Assembly: GCA_964512635.1 (NCBI GenBank)
Contig: CAZEJB010000021.1
Location: forward strand, 1-64,000
Length of the DNA stretch: 64,000 nucleotides
Reading direction: 5' to 3'
Source: JADZFO01 sp964512635
GTDB lineage: Bacteria > 4484-113 > JAFGCY01
Part shown: one piece after another, positions 7,954 through 16,736 of the stretch
How positions within the stretch are numbered: position 1 is the stretch's first letter
Layout: each line of letters begins with the position of its first letter
Notes under the pieces: model-generated
Database searches by the model: none
The model's input: the letters and a program-made list of their open reading frames with translations, nothing else
What the model was told of the DNA's origin: nothing
Program-made: the position numbers and the translations under genes

Positions 7954-9330
7954 GTGGACGCCCTTCAACTGATCCGCCAGAAACGCAGCGGTCAGGAGCT
8001 TACAGAAGAACAGATCAGCTGGCTGGTCAAAGCCGCGGTGGAAGGCACTGTGCCGCAGTATCAGCTTTCCGCGCTGCTGATGGCCCTCTGTTACGAGCAC
8101 CTGACCTATAGCGAAACTCGTGCCCTGACCATGGCCTTCGTCGCCTCAGGCGAACGTTTGCGCTGGCCACCTTCGGTCGGCACGATTGTCGACAAGCACA
8201 GCACCGGCGGCGTTGGCGACAAGACCAGCATTTTGTTGGCGCCGTGGCTGGCGGCGGTCGGGCTGTCCGTGCCGAAGATGAGCGGGCGGGGGCTGGGGCA
8301 TACCGGTGGGACGATTGACAAGCTGGAGAGCATCCCGGGATTCCAGGTGAACCTGGGCCGCGCCGACATGGACCGCCTGCTGGGCGAGGTCGGCTGCTCG
8401 GTGGTAGCGCAGAGCACCACGATGGTCCCGGCGGACAAGCTGTTCTATCAGCTGCGAAATGACACGGATACAGTCAACGAGTTCGGCCTGATCGCGGCGA
8501 GCGTGATGGGCAAGAAGCTGGCTGCCGGCGCGCACTACATCGTGCTTGATGTGAAATGCGGCTCCGGGGCCTTCTTCAAGGACATTCAGCAGGCCCGCGA
8601 GTTCGCGCGGCTGGCCGTGCGCCTGGGGCATGACTTCGGCCGCCGGGTAGCCTGCGTGATTACCAACATGGACCAGCCGCTGGGCACCGCCGTAGGCAAT
8701 ACACTGGAGGTCAAGGAAGTCCTGGACCTGCTGGAGGGCCGGGCGGATCAGCCGGATCTGGTCGAGCTGTGCGTCACGCTTGGAGCTGTGCTGCTGGTGC
8801 TGACCGAGAAAGCGACCAATGTGGAAGCCGGGCGCGAGATCATGCTGGAGCAGCTTGAATATGGCATTGTGCTTGAGCGCTTCAAGGCCTGGGTGAGCGC
8901 GCAGGGCGGCGACCTGGAAGCCTTCCGCCGCGACCTGGGCCGCCTTGACGGCTATCGCAAGGTTGAAGTGCGAGCCGTCCGCCAGGGCTATGTGGCGGCG
9001 ATGCAGGTAGAGGCGCTGGGCGAGCTGCTGCGCTCGATGGGCGCTGGCCGCTTCGTGGAGAGTGACATCATTTCGCCGCTGGTCGGCCTGCTGGCCCACA
9101 AGAAAGTGGGGGCGGGATTTGCCGAGGGCGAGGTACTGGCAACGCTGTATGCCAGACCGGATGACCCTCGCAGCGACCAGGAGCTCGGGATGGCACTCAT
9201 GCGCTGCTACTCATTCTCGGAATCGCCGGTGAGCGCACCTGAGCTGATTCATGAGGTGGTTGGGCTGGAGGACTATCTTCAGATTGCCTGGCAACAGGGC
9301 ACGGCGCGTCTCGGCCCGCCGGTCCAGTAA
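7954..9330 (+). CDS. pyrimidine-nucleoside / thymidine phosphorylase
   Basis: 458 aa. Reversible phosphorolysis of thymidine or other pyrimidine nucleosides to base plus (deoxy)ribose 1-phosphate. The family signature KHSTGGVGDK is at residues 81-90, followed by KMSGRGLGHTGGTIDKLESI. The phosphate and base site DVKCGSGAF and the C-terminal PYNP_C domain (residues 360-440) are present. Length is typical (430-440 aa). The start is GTG 7954 rather than TTG 7939: a TACTAT box ends 6 nt before it and no SD is visible. Whether it prefers thymidine (deoA) or is broad (pdp) is not decidable here. Confidence 0.93.
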   Translation: MDALQLIRQKRSGQELTEEQISWLVKAAVEGTVPQYQLSALLMALCYEHLTYSETRALTMAFVASGERLRWPPSVGTIVDKHSTGGVGDKTSILLAPWLAAVGLSVPKMSGRGLGHTGGTIDKLESIPGFQVNLGRADMDRLLGEVGCSVVAQSTTMVPADKLFYQLRNDTDTVNEFGLIAASVMGKKLAAGAHYIVLDVKCGSGAFFKDIQQAREFARLAVRLGHDFGRRVACVITNMDQPLGTAVGNTLEVKEVLDLLEGRADQPDLVELCVTLGAVLLVLTEKATNVEAGREIMLEQLEYGIVLERFKAWVSAQGGDLEAFRRDLGRLDGYRKVEVRAVRQGYVAAMQVEALGELLRSMGAGRFVESDIISPLVGLLAHKKVGAGFAEGEVLATLYARPDDPRSDQELGMALMRCYSFSESPVSAPELIHEVVGLEDYLQIAWQQGTARLGPPVQ

Positions 9331-9361
9331 GCTGCCAGCAAGCGCTCTCTCAAAGACAGAT

Positions 9362-11224
9362 TTAGTCACCTGAACGTGGAGTCGGGGTCTGCGCGTCGGC
9401 TGGATTCGCGGCAGACACTGAAGGCGGATCAATATCCGGGCCGGCTGGCGCATCGCTGGTCGCGTCAATCGCCACGCTGAAATCCGCACCGCTCTGTCCC
9501 AACAGATTACTAGCGGCATCGCTCGCCATGCCTTCCTGCGCCGCCGCACTGCGTGTCAGACTGTCCATCGCATCCTGCATCGCGCGCGAGAGATCCCCGA
9601 GCTCGCTTTCCTCGGACAGCGCCAGCGGCATAAGGCGTCCGCTGCGGGCGATCTCGCGGCTCTTGTGGGTCAGCACCTGCAGCGGACGAACGAGGCGGCG
9701 CGCCTCGAGCCAGGCCAGCAGCAGGCTGAGCAGGACGCCGCCAAGGAAGATCCCGACAACCAGCATTACCTGGCGCATGCGCCGCTCGCCAGCACGCTGC
9801 TTGTCGGCGAACATCGCCCGGGCGATCTGGCTCTCCAGCGTCGCACCGAGGACCCACTTTTCGCTGGGCAGGGCGACCAGCGCGAGGTACTTACCGTCGG
9901 CGCTGTCACCATAGCTCCGCAGGCTGGTGCCTTCGGCGAAGACGTCGGTGTCCAGGTACTTGGCGAAGACGGCCAGCTTCTTGAGCAGGACATTGGCGTC
10001 GTCCGTGATAGTCTTGGCCGGCTGTTCCTCGCTGGGCACCGGCGCGCCGGAAAGGGCTTTGACCCCCAGGAGCTCTTCGCCGCCCTCGGCCGCTGCGAGC
10101 AGCGTGCCGTCCGGACGCTGGAGCCAGGAGACTGACCCGCCGCCGATCTTAAGTGTCAGGACTTCCTGCTCGAGGCCTTCGAGAGATACCTCGCAGCCGG
10201 CGACGGCGACCAGCTTGTCGCTGATGAGCACAGGGCTGAGGCAGGCTACGACCCAGCCGCCGCTGATCCAGGAGCAGTAGGGCGAGGTCCAGACCACACC
10301 TTCGATATTGGCCTTGTCGGCGCTCCAGGCAAACAAGGGCGTGTCGGTCAGGTCCTTGTTGCCGTCAATCTGCATCGTGTCAATGTAAGGATAGGTGCGC
10401 AGCAGCGAGTCGTTGGTCAGGATGAATGCCTGGCCTGCCAGTTTGTCGCCGGTGACAGCCTGTTTGAGCAGCACATCCAGGGCAGCTGTGGCATACAGGC
10501 GCTGCTTCTCGTAGGCAGTGAATCCACTGGCGATGCCGCGATTGCGGTAGAAGACCGCCGCGTCGCCGTCGTCCATCACCTTGCGCAGAGCACCGTCCTT
10601 GCCCTGGCTGTACATGATCGGGTTGTCGAGTTTGGCCTTGGCCCCGGAGGGAAGGGCAGGGTTGCCCGTGGCACCAGCGGCTTTGTCGCCAGCGGCGGGT
10701 GCTGCAGGATCTGACTCTGGCTTTGCAGATGTCCCTGGGGCGCTGGGGCTAGCTTCTGCTCCGGCCTGCTCAGTGGCTGGAACTGCGGCAGCGTCCTTTC
10801 CGCTGTACTTATCCGTTCCGGGCTTTGCTGCTGCGCCTTTGTCTGCAGCGCCTGGCGATGCTGCGCCAGCACCGGACTGGCTGTTCTGGGGCTGGGGAAC
10901 CTGCTGCGAGGTGGTCGGGGCGTAAACTTCGGGTTTGAGCAGGACCTGCTTGGTGTAGGCAGCCAATACCTGAGAGCTGTAGGCCAGGCGTCCAAGCCGC
11001 GCCTCAACCGCCAGCGCCTGGGCCTCGGCGCTGGCCCGCAGCGGAGCTACGATGGCTGCCTTGCCCGCCTCTGAATCGGGGTCCAGAGCGCTCTGGCCAG
11101 TTCCAGGGCCGATCTGTCCGCTCAGACTGAGCAGCAGTACTATCAGGGCAGGAAGGCCCGCGCCCAGCAGCGCCAGACGCGTCAAGTTGCGCGCAATGGA
11201 TGGATGGCTGCTGCGGGGGTTCAT
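9362..11224 (-). CDS. Cache-HAMP membrane sensor lacking an output domain
   Basis: About 620 aa. One N-terminal membrane helix (residues 14-36) is followed by a long extracytoplasmic region. That region starts with an Ala/Pro/Gly-rich, low-complexity segment (about 85-195), then a Cache-like PAS fold (YPYIDTMQIDGNKDLTDTPLFAW, WTSPYCSWISGGWVVACLSPV, GCEVSLEGLEQEVL). A second membrane helix (487-507) and a HAMP domain (507-560) follow. The protein ends about 60 residues later with no kinase, GGDEF, phosphatase or methyl-accepting domain. The start is ATG 11224, with a TATACT box ending 10 nt upstream. It may signal through a separate partner. Confidence 0.75.
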   Translation of the reverse strand: MNPRSSHPSIARNLTRLALLGAGLPALIVLLLSLSGQIGPGTGQSALDPDSEAGKAAIVAPLRASAEAQALAVEARLGRLAYSSQVLAAYTKQVLLKPEVYAPTTSQQVPQPQNSQSGAGAASPGAADKGAAAKPGTDKYSGKDAAAVPATEQAGAEASPSAPGTSAKPESDPAAPAAGDKAAGATGNPALPSGAKAKLDNPIMYSQGKDGALRKVMDDGDAAVFYRNRGIASGFTAYEKQRLYATAALDVLLKQAVTGDKLAGQAFILTNDSLLRTYPYIDTMQIDGNKDLTDTPLFAWSADKANIEGVVWTSPYCSWISGGWVVACLSPVLISDKLVAVAGCEVSLEGLEQEVLTLKIGGGSVSWLQRPDGTLLAAAEGGEELLGVKALSGAPVPSEEQPAKTITDDANVLLKKLAVFAKYLDTDVFAEGTSLRSYGDSADGKYLALVALPSEKWVLGATLESQIARAMFADKQRAGERRMRQVMLVVGIFLGGVLLSLLLAWLEARRLVRPLQVLTHKSREIARSGRLMPLALSEESELGDLSRAMQDAMDSLTRSAAAQEGMASDAASNLLGQSGADFSVAIDATSDAPAGPDIDPPSVSAANPADAQTPTPRSGD

Positions 11225-11234
11225 GGTGCTGGCG

Positions 11235-11240
11235 AGTATA
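11235..11240 (-). promoter_or_regulatory. -10 box of the Cache-HAMP gene
   Basis: TATACT on the minus strand ends 10 nt before the ATG at 11224. Confidence 0.45.
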
Positions 11241-11422
11241 ACACTGCGGCGGGGCATACATCGAACGGACGCTGTGGCGATAAGGCGCGTTTGGTGTCTC
11301 AGCTCTTAAGGGAAGTTATCGCCTAAACAAGCGGTTATCAACGGCCGTGGACAGGAATTCACAGCTCCTTAATATGCGTATAGTGAACTGCAATTTTGCT
11401 GATATTTGTCTTGTCAGAAGTC

Positions 11423-11451
11423 TTATCAGGCCTGTCTGAATAACCTATAAT
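11423..11451 (+). promoter_or_regulatory. murC promoter
   Basis: TTATCA (11423-11428), a 17-bp spacer, then TATAAT (11446-11451). The murC TTG start is 12 nt further on, giving a near-leaderless mRNA. It probably drives the whole division cluster. Confidence 0.6.
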
Positions 11452-11463
11452 TGCACCTCGCTT

Positions 11464-12984
11464 TTGCTGAAACAATCAACTAAACGAATCCACTTCATCG
11501 GGGTGGGCGGGGCCGGCGTGAGCGCATTGGCCCGTCTCATGCTGCAGATGGGGAAGGAAGTCACGGGCTCCGACTGCAGCAGTTCTTCGGTCACCGAAGG
11601 CCTAAAGCAACTCGGCGCAACCGTCTGGCTGGGCCATGACGAGCGCTACGCCCGCCAGGCCGACATGGTTGTTTACAGCACGGCGGTCAAGTCAGGCAAC
11701 CCTGAACTGGACTACGCCCGCGAACGTGGGATGACCCTGCTGACCCGCATTGAGCTGCTGAGTTACCTCGCCAGTCGCCAGGAGAGCATCGTGGTCTCCG
11801 GCAGCCATGGCAAGAGCACGACCAGCAGCATGATTGCAACAGCGTTCATCCACGCGGAAAAGGACCCGACAGTTGTGCTGGGCTCCGAACTGCTAAAGGG
11901 CATCGGCAGCGCGCGGCTGGGCAAAAGCAAGATATTCATCTGCGAGGGCGACGAGAGCAATAACTCGATCCTCGAATTCAAGCCGAAAGTCTCGGTGGTC
12001 ACCAATATTGACTGTGATCACATGGACTTCCACGGCAGTCTGGCCAACCTGAAGGACAGCTTCATCCGCTTCCTTAACGCCCCGGGGCGCGGCGGCTACA
12101 GCGTGGTCTGCAGCGATGATGAAAACATCCGCAGCATCATGCCCAAGCTGACCGGCCGGGTGATTACCTATGGTTTCAACCGCGATGCCGACTATCAGGC
12201 CCAGGGACGGCAGGTCAATGGCCGCGGCGGCATCAGCTTCCAGATCGTGCACAAGACGCGCGGTCCTCTGGGCGAGGTGAACCTGCCTTTCCCCGGCGAC
12301 CATAACGTGCTCAACGCGCTGGCGACAGTCGCGGTCTGCGCGGAGTGGGGCCTAAGGATGGACCACGTTACCTTCGCGCTCGATGAGTTCAACGGCGTCC
12401 ATCGCCGCTATGAGCGGATCTATGAGGACCACGAGCAGGATATCAAGGTCATTGACGATTACGCCCACCACCCCAGCGAGATCATGGCGCTGCTGAAAGC
12501 CGCGCGCGAGGTGCACAAGGGCCGCATGCGGGCTATCTTCCAGCCGCACCGCTATACGCGCAGCAAGAACCTCGCTACCGAGTTCCCGCAGGCCTTCCAG
12601 CTGGCCGACGAGATCATCCTCGCGCCGATTTATACCGCCAACGAGCCGCCCATTGCGGGAATCGGCGTGGACTACCTCAACCGCTTCTTCCAGGAAGAGT
12701 ACAGCGGTGAGAGGAAGCTCAAATGCATGCGCAGCCTTGAGGAGATCAGCGAGTACATGCAGGGCAGCACCGAGCCCGGCGACATGGTGCTGACTGTGGG
12801 AGCAGGCAACATTGACCGCGTGGCCTATGAGCTGCGTGAGTATCTGGTTGCCCGCAAGAGCGAGCTCAGCGCGCCGATTGACCTTGAGCGCCTGAAAGCC
12901 GGCATCTCGATGAACGGCAGTGACTTTGATGAACTGGATGAACTGGTGCAAAGTAACCAGCTCAACTTCGACCCGGCTGACTAG
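11464..12984 (+). CDS. murC: UDP-N-acetylmuramate--L-alanine ligase
   Basis: 506 aa. Adds L-Ala to UDP-MurNAc, the first amino-acid step of peptidoglycan precursor synthesis in the cytoplasm. The N-terminal Rossmann motif HFIGVGGAGVSALA, the ATP loop GSHGKSTTS (near residues 112-120), DDYAHHPSEI and the C-terminal Mur ligase domain are all present. The P-loop has GKST where most MurC proteins have GKTT, a mild variation. The start is TTG just behind the TATAAT promoter. It opens the murC-ddl-ftsQ-ftsA-ftsZ-yggS-sepF-rnj cluster; murB, murG and ftsW are not here. Confidence 0.96.
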   Translation: MLKQSTKRIHFIGVGGAGVSALARLMLQMGKEVTGSDCSSSSVTEGLKQLGATVWLGHDERYARQADMVVYSTAVKSGNPELDYARERGMTLLTRIELLSYLASRQESIVVSGSHGKSTTSSMIATAFIHAEKDPTVVLGSELLKGIGSARLGKSKIFICEGDESNNSILEFKPKVSVVTNIDCDHMDFHGSLANLKDSFIRFLNAPGRGGYSVVCSDDENIRSIMPKLTGRVITYGFNRDADYQAQGRQVNGRGGISFQIVHKTRGPLGEVNLPFPGDHNVLNALATVAVCAEWGLRMDHVTFALDEFNGVHRRYERIYEDHEQDIKVIDDYAHHPSEIMALLKAAREVHKGRMRAIFQPHRYTRSKNLATEFPQAFQLADEIILAPIYTANEPPIAGIGVDYLNRFFQEEYSGERKLKCMRSLEEISEYMQGSTEPGDMVLTVGAGNIDRVAYELREYLVARKSELSAPIDLERLKAGISMNGSDFDELDELVQSNQLNFDPAD

Positions 12985-13092
12985 CCTGTAGTGCTGCCTG
13001 GACTGTCGTCCGAACCTACCTCAACTACCTGAAGCGCCGATTTGCACGCTGCTTTGCAGACCCGCAAGAGCCTCCGATACTCATTAACGTGT

Positions 13093-13120
13093 TATAATCG
13101 ACGCCTTCGTTTCTGGAGGG
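13093..13120 (+). promoter_or_regulatory. internal promoter and SD before ddl
   Basis: TATAAT at 13093-13098 is followed by GGAGGG at 13115-13120, five bases before a TTG codon at 13126. This decides the start of ddl. Confidence 0.55.
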
Positions 13121-13125
13121 TTGGG

Positions 13126-14223
13126 TTGATACTGGAACGGTGGCGCGAGCGCCTGCGGATGCGGCGGGGAGACCTTGCCGCGCGCAGCCTGCTCGTCCTT
13201 TGCGGTGGCGGCAGCCATGAGCGCGAAGTCTCGCTGCGCAGCGGGAAGGCCGTCTTTGGCGCACTTGCAGCCCAGTCCTATGCAACCTCGCTTGTCGGCC
13301 TCGGCGCGGACAACATCTCCATTGAACAGCTTGAACACTCGCCGGCGGCCCTGAACGCCGGAGAGACCGGCAAGGCCGCGGATGATGGCGGCAAAGGCCT
13401 CACGCTAAACCCTGGGCAGTCAATCATGAGCGAGCTGCGCGGCAGGCAGGCCATGGTGCTGTCCACCATGCACGGCAATCTTGGAGAGAACGGCGCCTGG
13501 CAAGGTTTGCTTGAACTGCTGGATGTGCCCTTTGTCAGTGCCGGAGTTAAGGGCTCGGCGCTGGCTATGGACAAGATCATCACCAAGCGGCTCTTTGAGC
13601 AGCTTGGTGTTCCCACGCCGCGCTGGTGGATCGAACGCCGAGGGGCCAGCTGTCGCGAGCAGATTGAGTCTTCCGTTGGACGCCTGGTGGCCAAACCGGT
13701 GGCCGAAGGCAGCAGTGTCGGCGTATTGATGGCCGACAACACCGACGCGGGCTGGCAGCAGATCGACGAGCTGAACGCTCGCTTCAACCCACTGCTGATT
13801 GAGGAGCGCATCGACGGCCGCGAACTGACAGCATCGCTTATCGGCCCGTCGGACGATGCGCTGGCTCTGCCGCTGGTTGAGATCAAGCCGGGGGCGGACT
13901 TCTACAGCTATGAGGCTAAGTATGGCGGCGTAAGCAACTACGTCTGCCCTGCCGAGCTGGATCAGCAAGCGGTGAAGTTGATCCATGACTATGCTCGGAC
14001 GGTCTACCGCGAATTCGACCTTGGACCCTATGCGCGGGTGGATGTGCTGCTGGATGAACAGGGCAGGCCTTACTTCCTTGAGGCCAACACCCTGCCGGGG
14101 TTTACCGAGTTATCCCTGCTGCCCATGGCGGCGCGAGCGGCGGGGATTGAGATGGGCGAGCTGCTTGAGCTGCTTATGCTGTTCGCCCTTGAGCGCTGGG
14201 ATCGCGGCAGCGGTCGGGTTTAG
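13126..14223 (+). CDS. ddl: D-alanine--D-alanine ligase
   Basis: About 365 aa. An ATP-grasp ligase making D-Ala-D-Ala for the pentapeptide stem. The N-terminal GGGSHEREVSLRSG motif, the ATP-grasp segment KPVAEGSSVGV, EERIDGRELT and the Mg/ATP site ARVDVLLDEQGRPYFLEAN with TLPGFTELS are all visible. The frame is open from 13042, but SD GGAGGG plus TTG 13126 is the best start. The N-terminal 20 residues are Arg-rich and not part of the fold. It lies between murC and ftsQ, as expected in a division cluster. Confidence 0.95.
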   Translation: MILERWRERLRMRRGDLAARSLLVLCGGGSHEREVSLRSGKAVFGALAAQSYATSLVGLGADNISIEQLEHSPAALNAGETGKAADDGGKGLTLNPGQSIMSELRGRQAMVLSTMHGNLGENGAWQGLLELLDVPFVSAGVKGSALAMDKIITKRLFEQLGVPTPRWWIERRGASCREQIESSVGRLVAKPVAEGSSVGVLMADNTDAGWQQIDELNARFNPLLIEERIDGRELTASLIGPSDDALALPLVEIKPGADFYSYEAKYGGVSNYVCPAELDQQAVKLIHDYARTVYREFDLGPYARVDVLLDEQGRPYFLEANTLPGFTELSLLPMAARAAGIEMGELLELLMLFALERWDRGSGRV

Positions 14224-14274
14224 CAGCGCCTGCTGAGGATTGAGATGGGCCGGTGCGGCCTTGATGAGGGGTAA

Positions 14275-15198
14275 ATGAGTACAACACGCCTGGGTATGTT
14301 TGACCTGGTGGCCCGCCGCGATGGCGAGCAACTGGCGCGCTGGGAGCGCCTGCAGGCCTCCGCGCCGGAGGCGGCTCTTCCCGCGCAGCGTGAACGTCCG
14401 CAGCGCCGCTCGGGGAGCAGAAACTGGGGTGCGCGCCTTGCCGGCCTCGGCGCCTGGGCATTGCTGATTGCTGCGGCTTACCTGGCCTGGAGCAGCGGCT
14501 GGCTGCCTGCGCAGATGAAGCCTTCGACAGTTACCGTCCGCGGAGCTGACATGAGCAGCGCTGAAGAAGTGCTGCGGCTTGTTGAATGCCGGGCCGAGAC
14601 TACCTTACCGCAGCTGTGGTGGAACTGCCGCCAGTTGCCGGCCGGCGCTAATCGCTGGCTGCTCGGGGTTACGATGCAGCCACGTCTCGGTCGCAGCGCG
14701 CTGCTGGAGGTTAGCGAGCGCCGGCCGCTGGTGCGCGTTCACTGCGGCAAGCTGAGCGCCTGGCTGTGCGATGACGGGATGCTTGTACCGATGGACGCCA
14801 AGCTTGATACTGGGGAGCGCTTTACCCGCTTGAGTCAGCTGCCGCTTCTGCGTCTGCCGGAGGGAACCCTAAGCCCCAGCCGCAGCAACCCCGGACAGAT
14901 CGAGCAGCAGGAACTGGCCGCCTCGGCTGAACTGCTCAGCGTGATCGCCTGCTGCGCCCAGCAGTTGCCGCTGCAGGTTGATAGTGTCGACCTCGACGAG
15001 GCGCAGAAGATCCAGCTCAGGCTCAAAGACGGCTTCGTTGTGCGCCTGGGCGGGCGCAGCGGTCTGGCGGTCAAGCTTGCGGCTCTGCCCAAGGCCCTGC
15101 GCCTGTGCGAAGGCCATCGCGACAAGCTGCTGTACCTCGACGCGAGCGACAGTGGGATCTTCTACCAGAAGTGGAAAGACACGCCGGTGGTTAACTAG
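14275..15198 (+). CDS. ftsQ: cell division protein FtsQ/DivIB
   Basis: 307 aa. A bitopic division protein that links the septal peptidoglycan synthases to the divisome. A cytoplasmic N-terminal tail rich in Arg is followed by one membrane helix (about residues 55-75), a POTRA-like segment (STVTVRGADMSSAEEVLRLV, 83-102) and the beta domain. Overall similarity is low, as usual for FtsQ; the identification rests on topology plus position between ddl and ftsA. An SD (GAGGGG) stands 5 nt before ATG 14275. Confidence 0.82.
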   Translation: MSTTRLGMFDLVARRDGEQLARWERLQASAPEAALPAQRERPQRRSGSRNWGARLAGLGAWALLIAAAYLAWSSGWLPAQMKPSTVTVRGADMSSAEEVLRLVECRAETTLPQLWWNCRQLPAGANRWLLGVTMQPRLGRSALLEVSERRPLVRVHCGKLSAWLCDDGMLVPMDAKLDTGERFTRLSQLPLLRLPEGTLSPSRSNPGQIEQQELAASAELLSVIACCAQQLPLQVDSVDLDEAQKIQLRLKDGFVVRLGGRSGLAVKLAALPKALRLCEGHRDKLLYLDASDSGIFYQKWKDTPVVN

Positions 15199-15236
15199 GC
15201 CGCATGTCGAGTTTCGTCCTTCAGGCGCGCCCCGCC

Positions 15237-15242
15237 TATAAT
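15237..15242 (+). promoter_or_regulatory. -10 box of ftsA (leaderless)
   Basis: TATAAT ends 6 nt before GTG 15249. It shows that ftsA can be transcribed separately from ftsQ and fixes its start. Confidence 0.65.
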
Positions 15243-15248
15243 GCGGCT

Positions 15249-16526
15249 GTGGCACGTGGCCGCATCATCGTTGGCGTGGACATTGGCACGACGAAGATTT
15301 CCACTGTTGTAGGGGAGATCGACCCGTCGCGCGGCCTTGTGCTGCGCGGAATCAAAGTGGAGAAAAGCAGCGCGATTTCACGCGGTATGGTTACCGACAT
15401 CAACCAGGCCGCGCAGGACATCGACACCAGCTACAGCGGCGCGGTCTACAGCTCCGGACTTAACAGCGACGAGGTCTTTGTGGGCATCACCGGGCGCGAC
15501 CTGCTGGGTGAGAACTGCCGCGCCGAGCTGGAAATCAAAGACCCGGAAGGCGAAATCCACCAGGCCGACGTTGAAGACATCCTTGAGCGCGCCCAGCCGC
15601 GCAAGCTGGCCGCCGGTCGGATGATCGTGCACACCCTGGTGCGCCAGTTCTATCTGGACGGCCGGCGGATCAACCGCAGCCCACTGGGGATGATCGGACG
15701 CCACCTCGCGGTGGACACGCACGTTGTCACGGGCTCCGAGAGCCAGATCAAGAATCTGGAGCGGGCTGTCGACCGGGTCTCGCTGAAAGTGCGCGGATAT
15801 GTCCATAGTCTGGTCGCGGCAGGCGAAGCCGTTTTGACCGAGGAAGAGAAGGGCAGCGGCTGCATTCTGATCGACTTCGGCGGCGGAACGACCAATGTGG
15901 GCCTGTTCTACAACGGCTCATTGAACTACTCCGTCTGCATTCCGATCGGCAGCCAGAACTATGACCAGGACCTGAAGCAGGGGCTCGGGCTGTCTTATGA
16001 GGAAGCTCAGCGGCTGAAAAAGAGCTATGGCAAGGCCTGGCTTGAGCAGGACGCTGAAGAACTTGATGACTTCGTGGACGTGAAGTTCTATGGCCGCCGC
16101 GAGTACGACAAGATCAAGCGCCGGCGCATCTTCGACATCATGCAGCCACGCACTGACGAGATGATGGAACTGATCCTGCAGGCCATCGCGGAGTCGGGGA
16201 TGGCCGAGCGCGTGGCCGGAGGTGTGGTGATCGTCGGCGGCGGCTGCCAGCTGCGCCAGCTGAAGCGCTATCTGCAAAAGCACCTTGGCCGCCAGGTGCG
16301 ACTTGGGGTGCCGGTTGGCATCGGGCACGTGCTTGACGAGTACCGCACGCCGGTCTTCGCGCCGGTGCTGGGCCTGCTTGTCTATGGCTCCAAGTATGAG
16401 GACAACCTGCCGCGCGACGGCGGCAGTTTCGTCGGCGATGTGTTCAAAGCCGCAGGCGACATCTTCCAGGGGCTGTGGGGTATGGCTAAGGGCAGGAAAA
16501 AGCCGGATGGTGATGGCGAGGCCTGA
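15249..16526 (+). CDS. ftsA: cell division protein FtsA
   Basis: 425 aa. The actin-like protein that tethers FtsZ to the membrane. Phosphate 1 loop VDIGTTK, phosphate 2 loop DFGGGTTNVG, and an adenosine motif GGVVIVGGGCQLRQL. The C-terminus has a predicted amphipathic helix (AGDIFQGLWGMAKGRKK), the membrane-targeting sequence. The open frame begins at ATG 15204, but GTG 15249 (MARGRIIVGVDIG) aligns better with the family and lies 6 nt behind a perfect TATAAT. This supports a leaderless ftsA mRNA. Confidence 0.95.
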   Translation: MARGRIIVGVDIGTTKISTVVGEIDPSRGLVLRGIKVEKSSAISRGMVTDINQAAQDIDTSYSGAVYSSGLNSDEVFVGITGRDLLGENCRAELEIKDPEGEIHQADVEDILERAQPRKLAAGRMIVHTLVRQFYLDGRRINRSPLGMIGRHLAVDTHVVTGSESQIKNLERAVDRVSLKVRGYVHSLVAAGEAVLTEEEKGSGCILIDFGGGTTNVGLFYNGSLNYSVCIPIGSQNYDQDLKQGLGLSYEEAQRLKKSYGKAWLEQDAEELDDFVDVKFYGRREYDKIKRRRIFDIMQPRTDEMMELILQAIAESGMAERVAGGVVIVGGGCQLRQLKRYLQKHLGRQVRLGVPVGIGHVLDEYRTPVFAPVLGLLVYGSKYEDNLPRDGGSFVGDVFKAAGDIFQGLWGMAKGRKKPDGDGEA

Positions 16527-16550
16527 GCCCGGTCACTGACTGCGTTTGTT

Positions 16551-16676
16551 TATACTTCCGCCCGGCTTCTTCGAATAATTGCTGGCTCCTCATCCCGCGC
16601 AATGTCTGACATGCACCTTTGTGCCACGTTATAGTATGTGCTATTATGCTGATAATCTGTGGACAGTTGTCCGCAG
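16551..16676 (+). promoter_or_regulatory. ftsZ upstream region: several -10-like boxes and an inverted repeat
   Basis: TATACT (16551-16556), TATAGT (16630-16635), TATTAT (16642-16647, 17 bp after a TTGTGC) and GATAAT (16651-16656) are stacked here. An inverted repeat, CTGTGGACA-GT-TGTCCGCAG (16657-16676, one mismatch), sits at the expected start-site position of the last box. It could be an operator or a leader hairpin. Confidence 0.5.
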
Positions 16677-16736
16677 AGTTTCCACGGGGCGAGGCATTGG
16701 GGGCAGGTTTTTAGGGGCAGTTCGGAGGGTCAGGAG

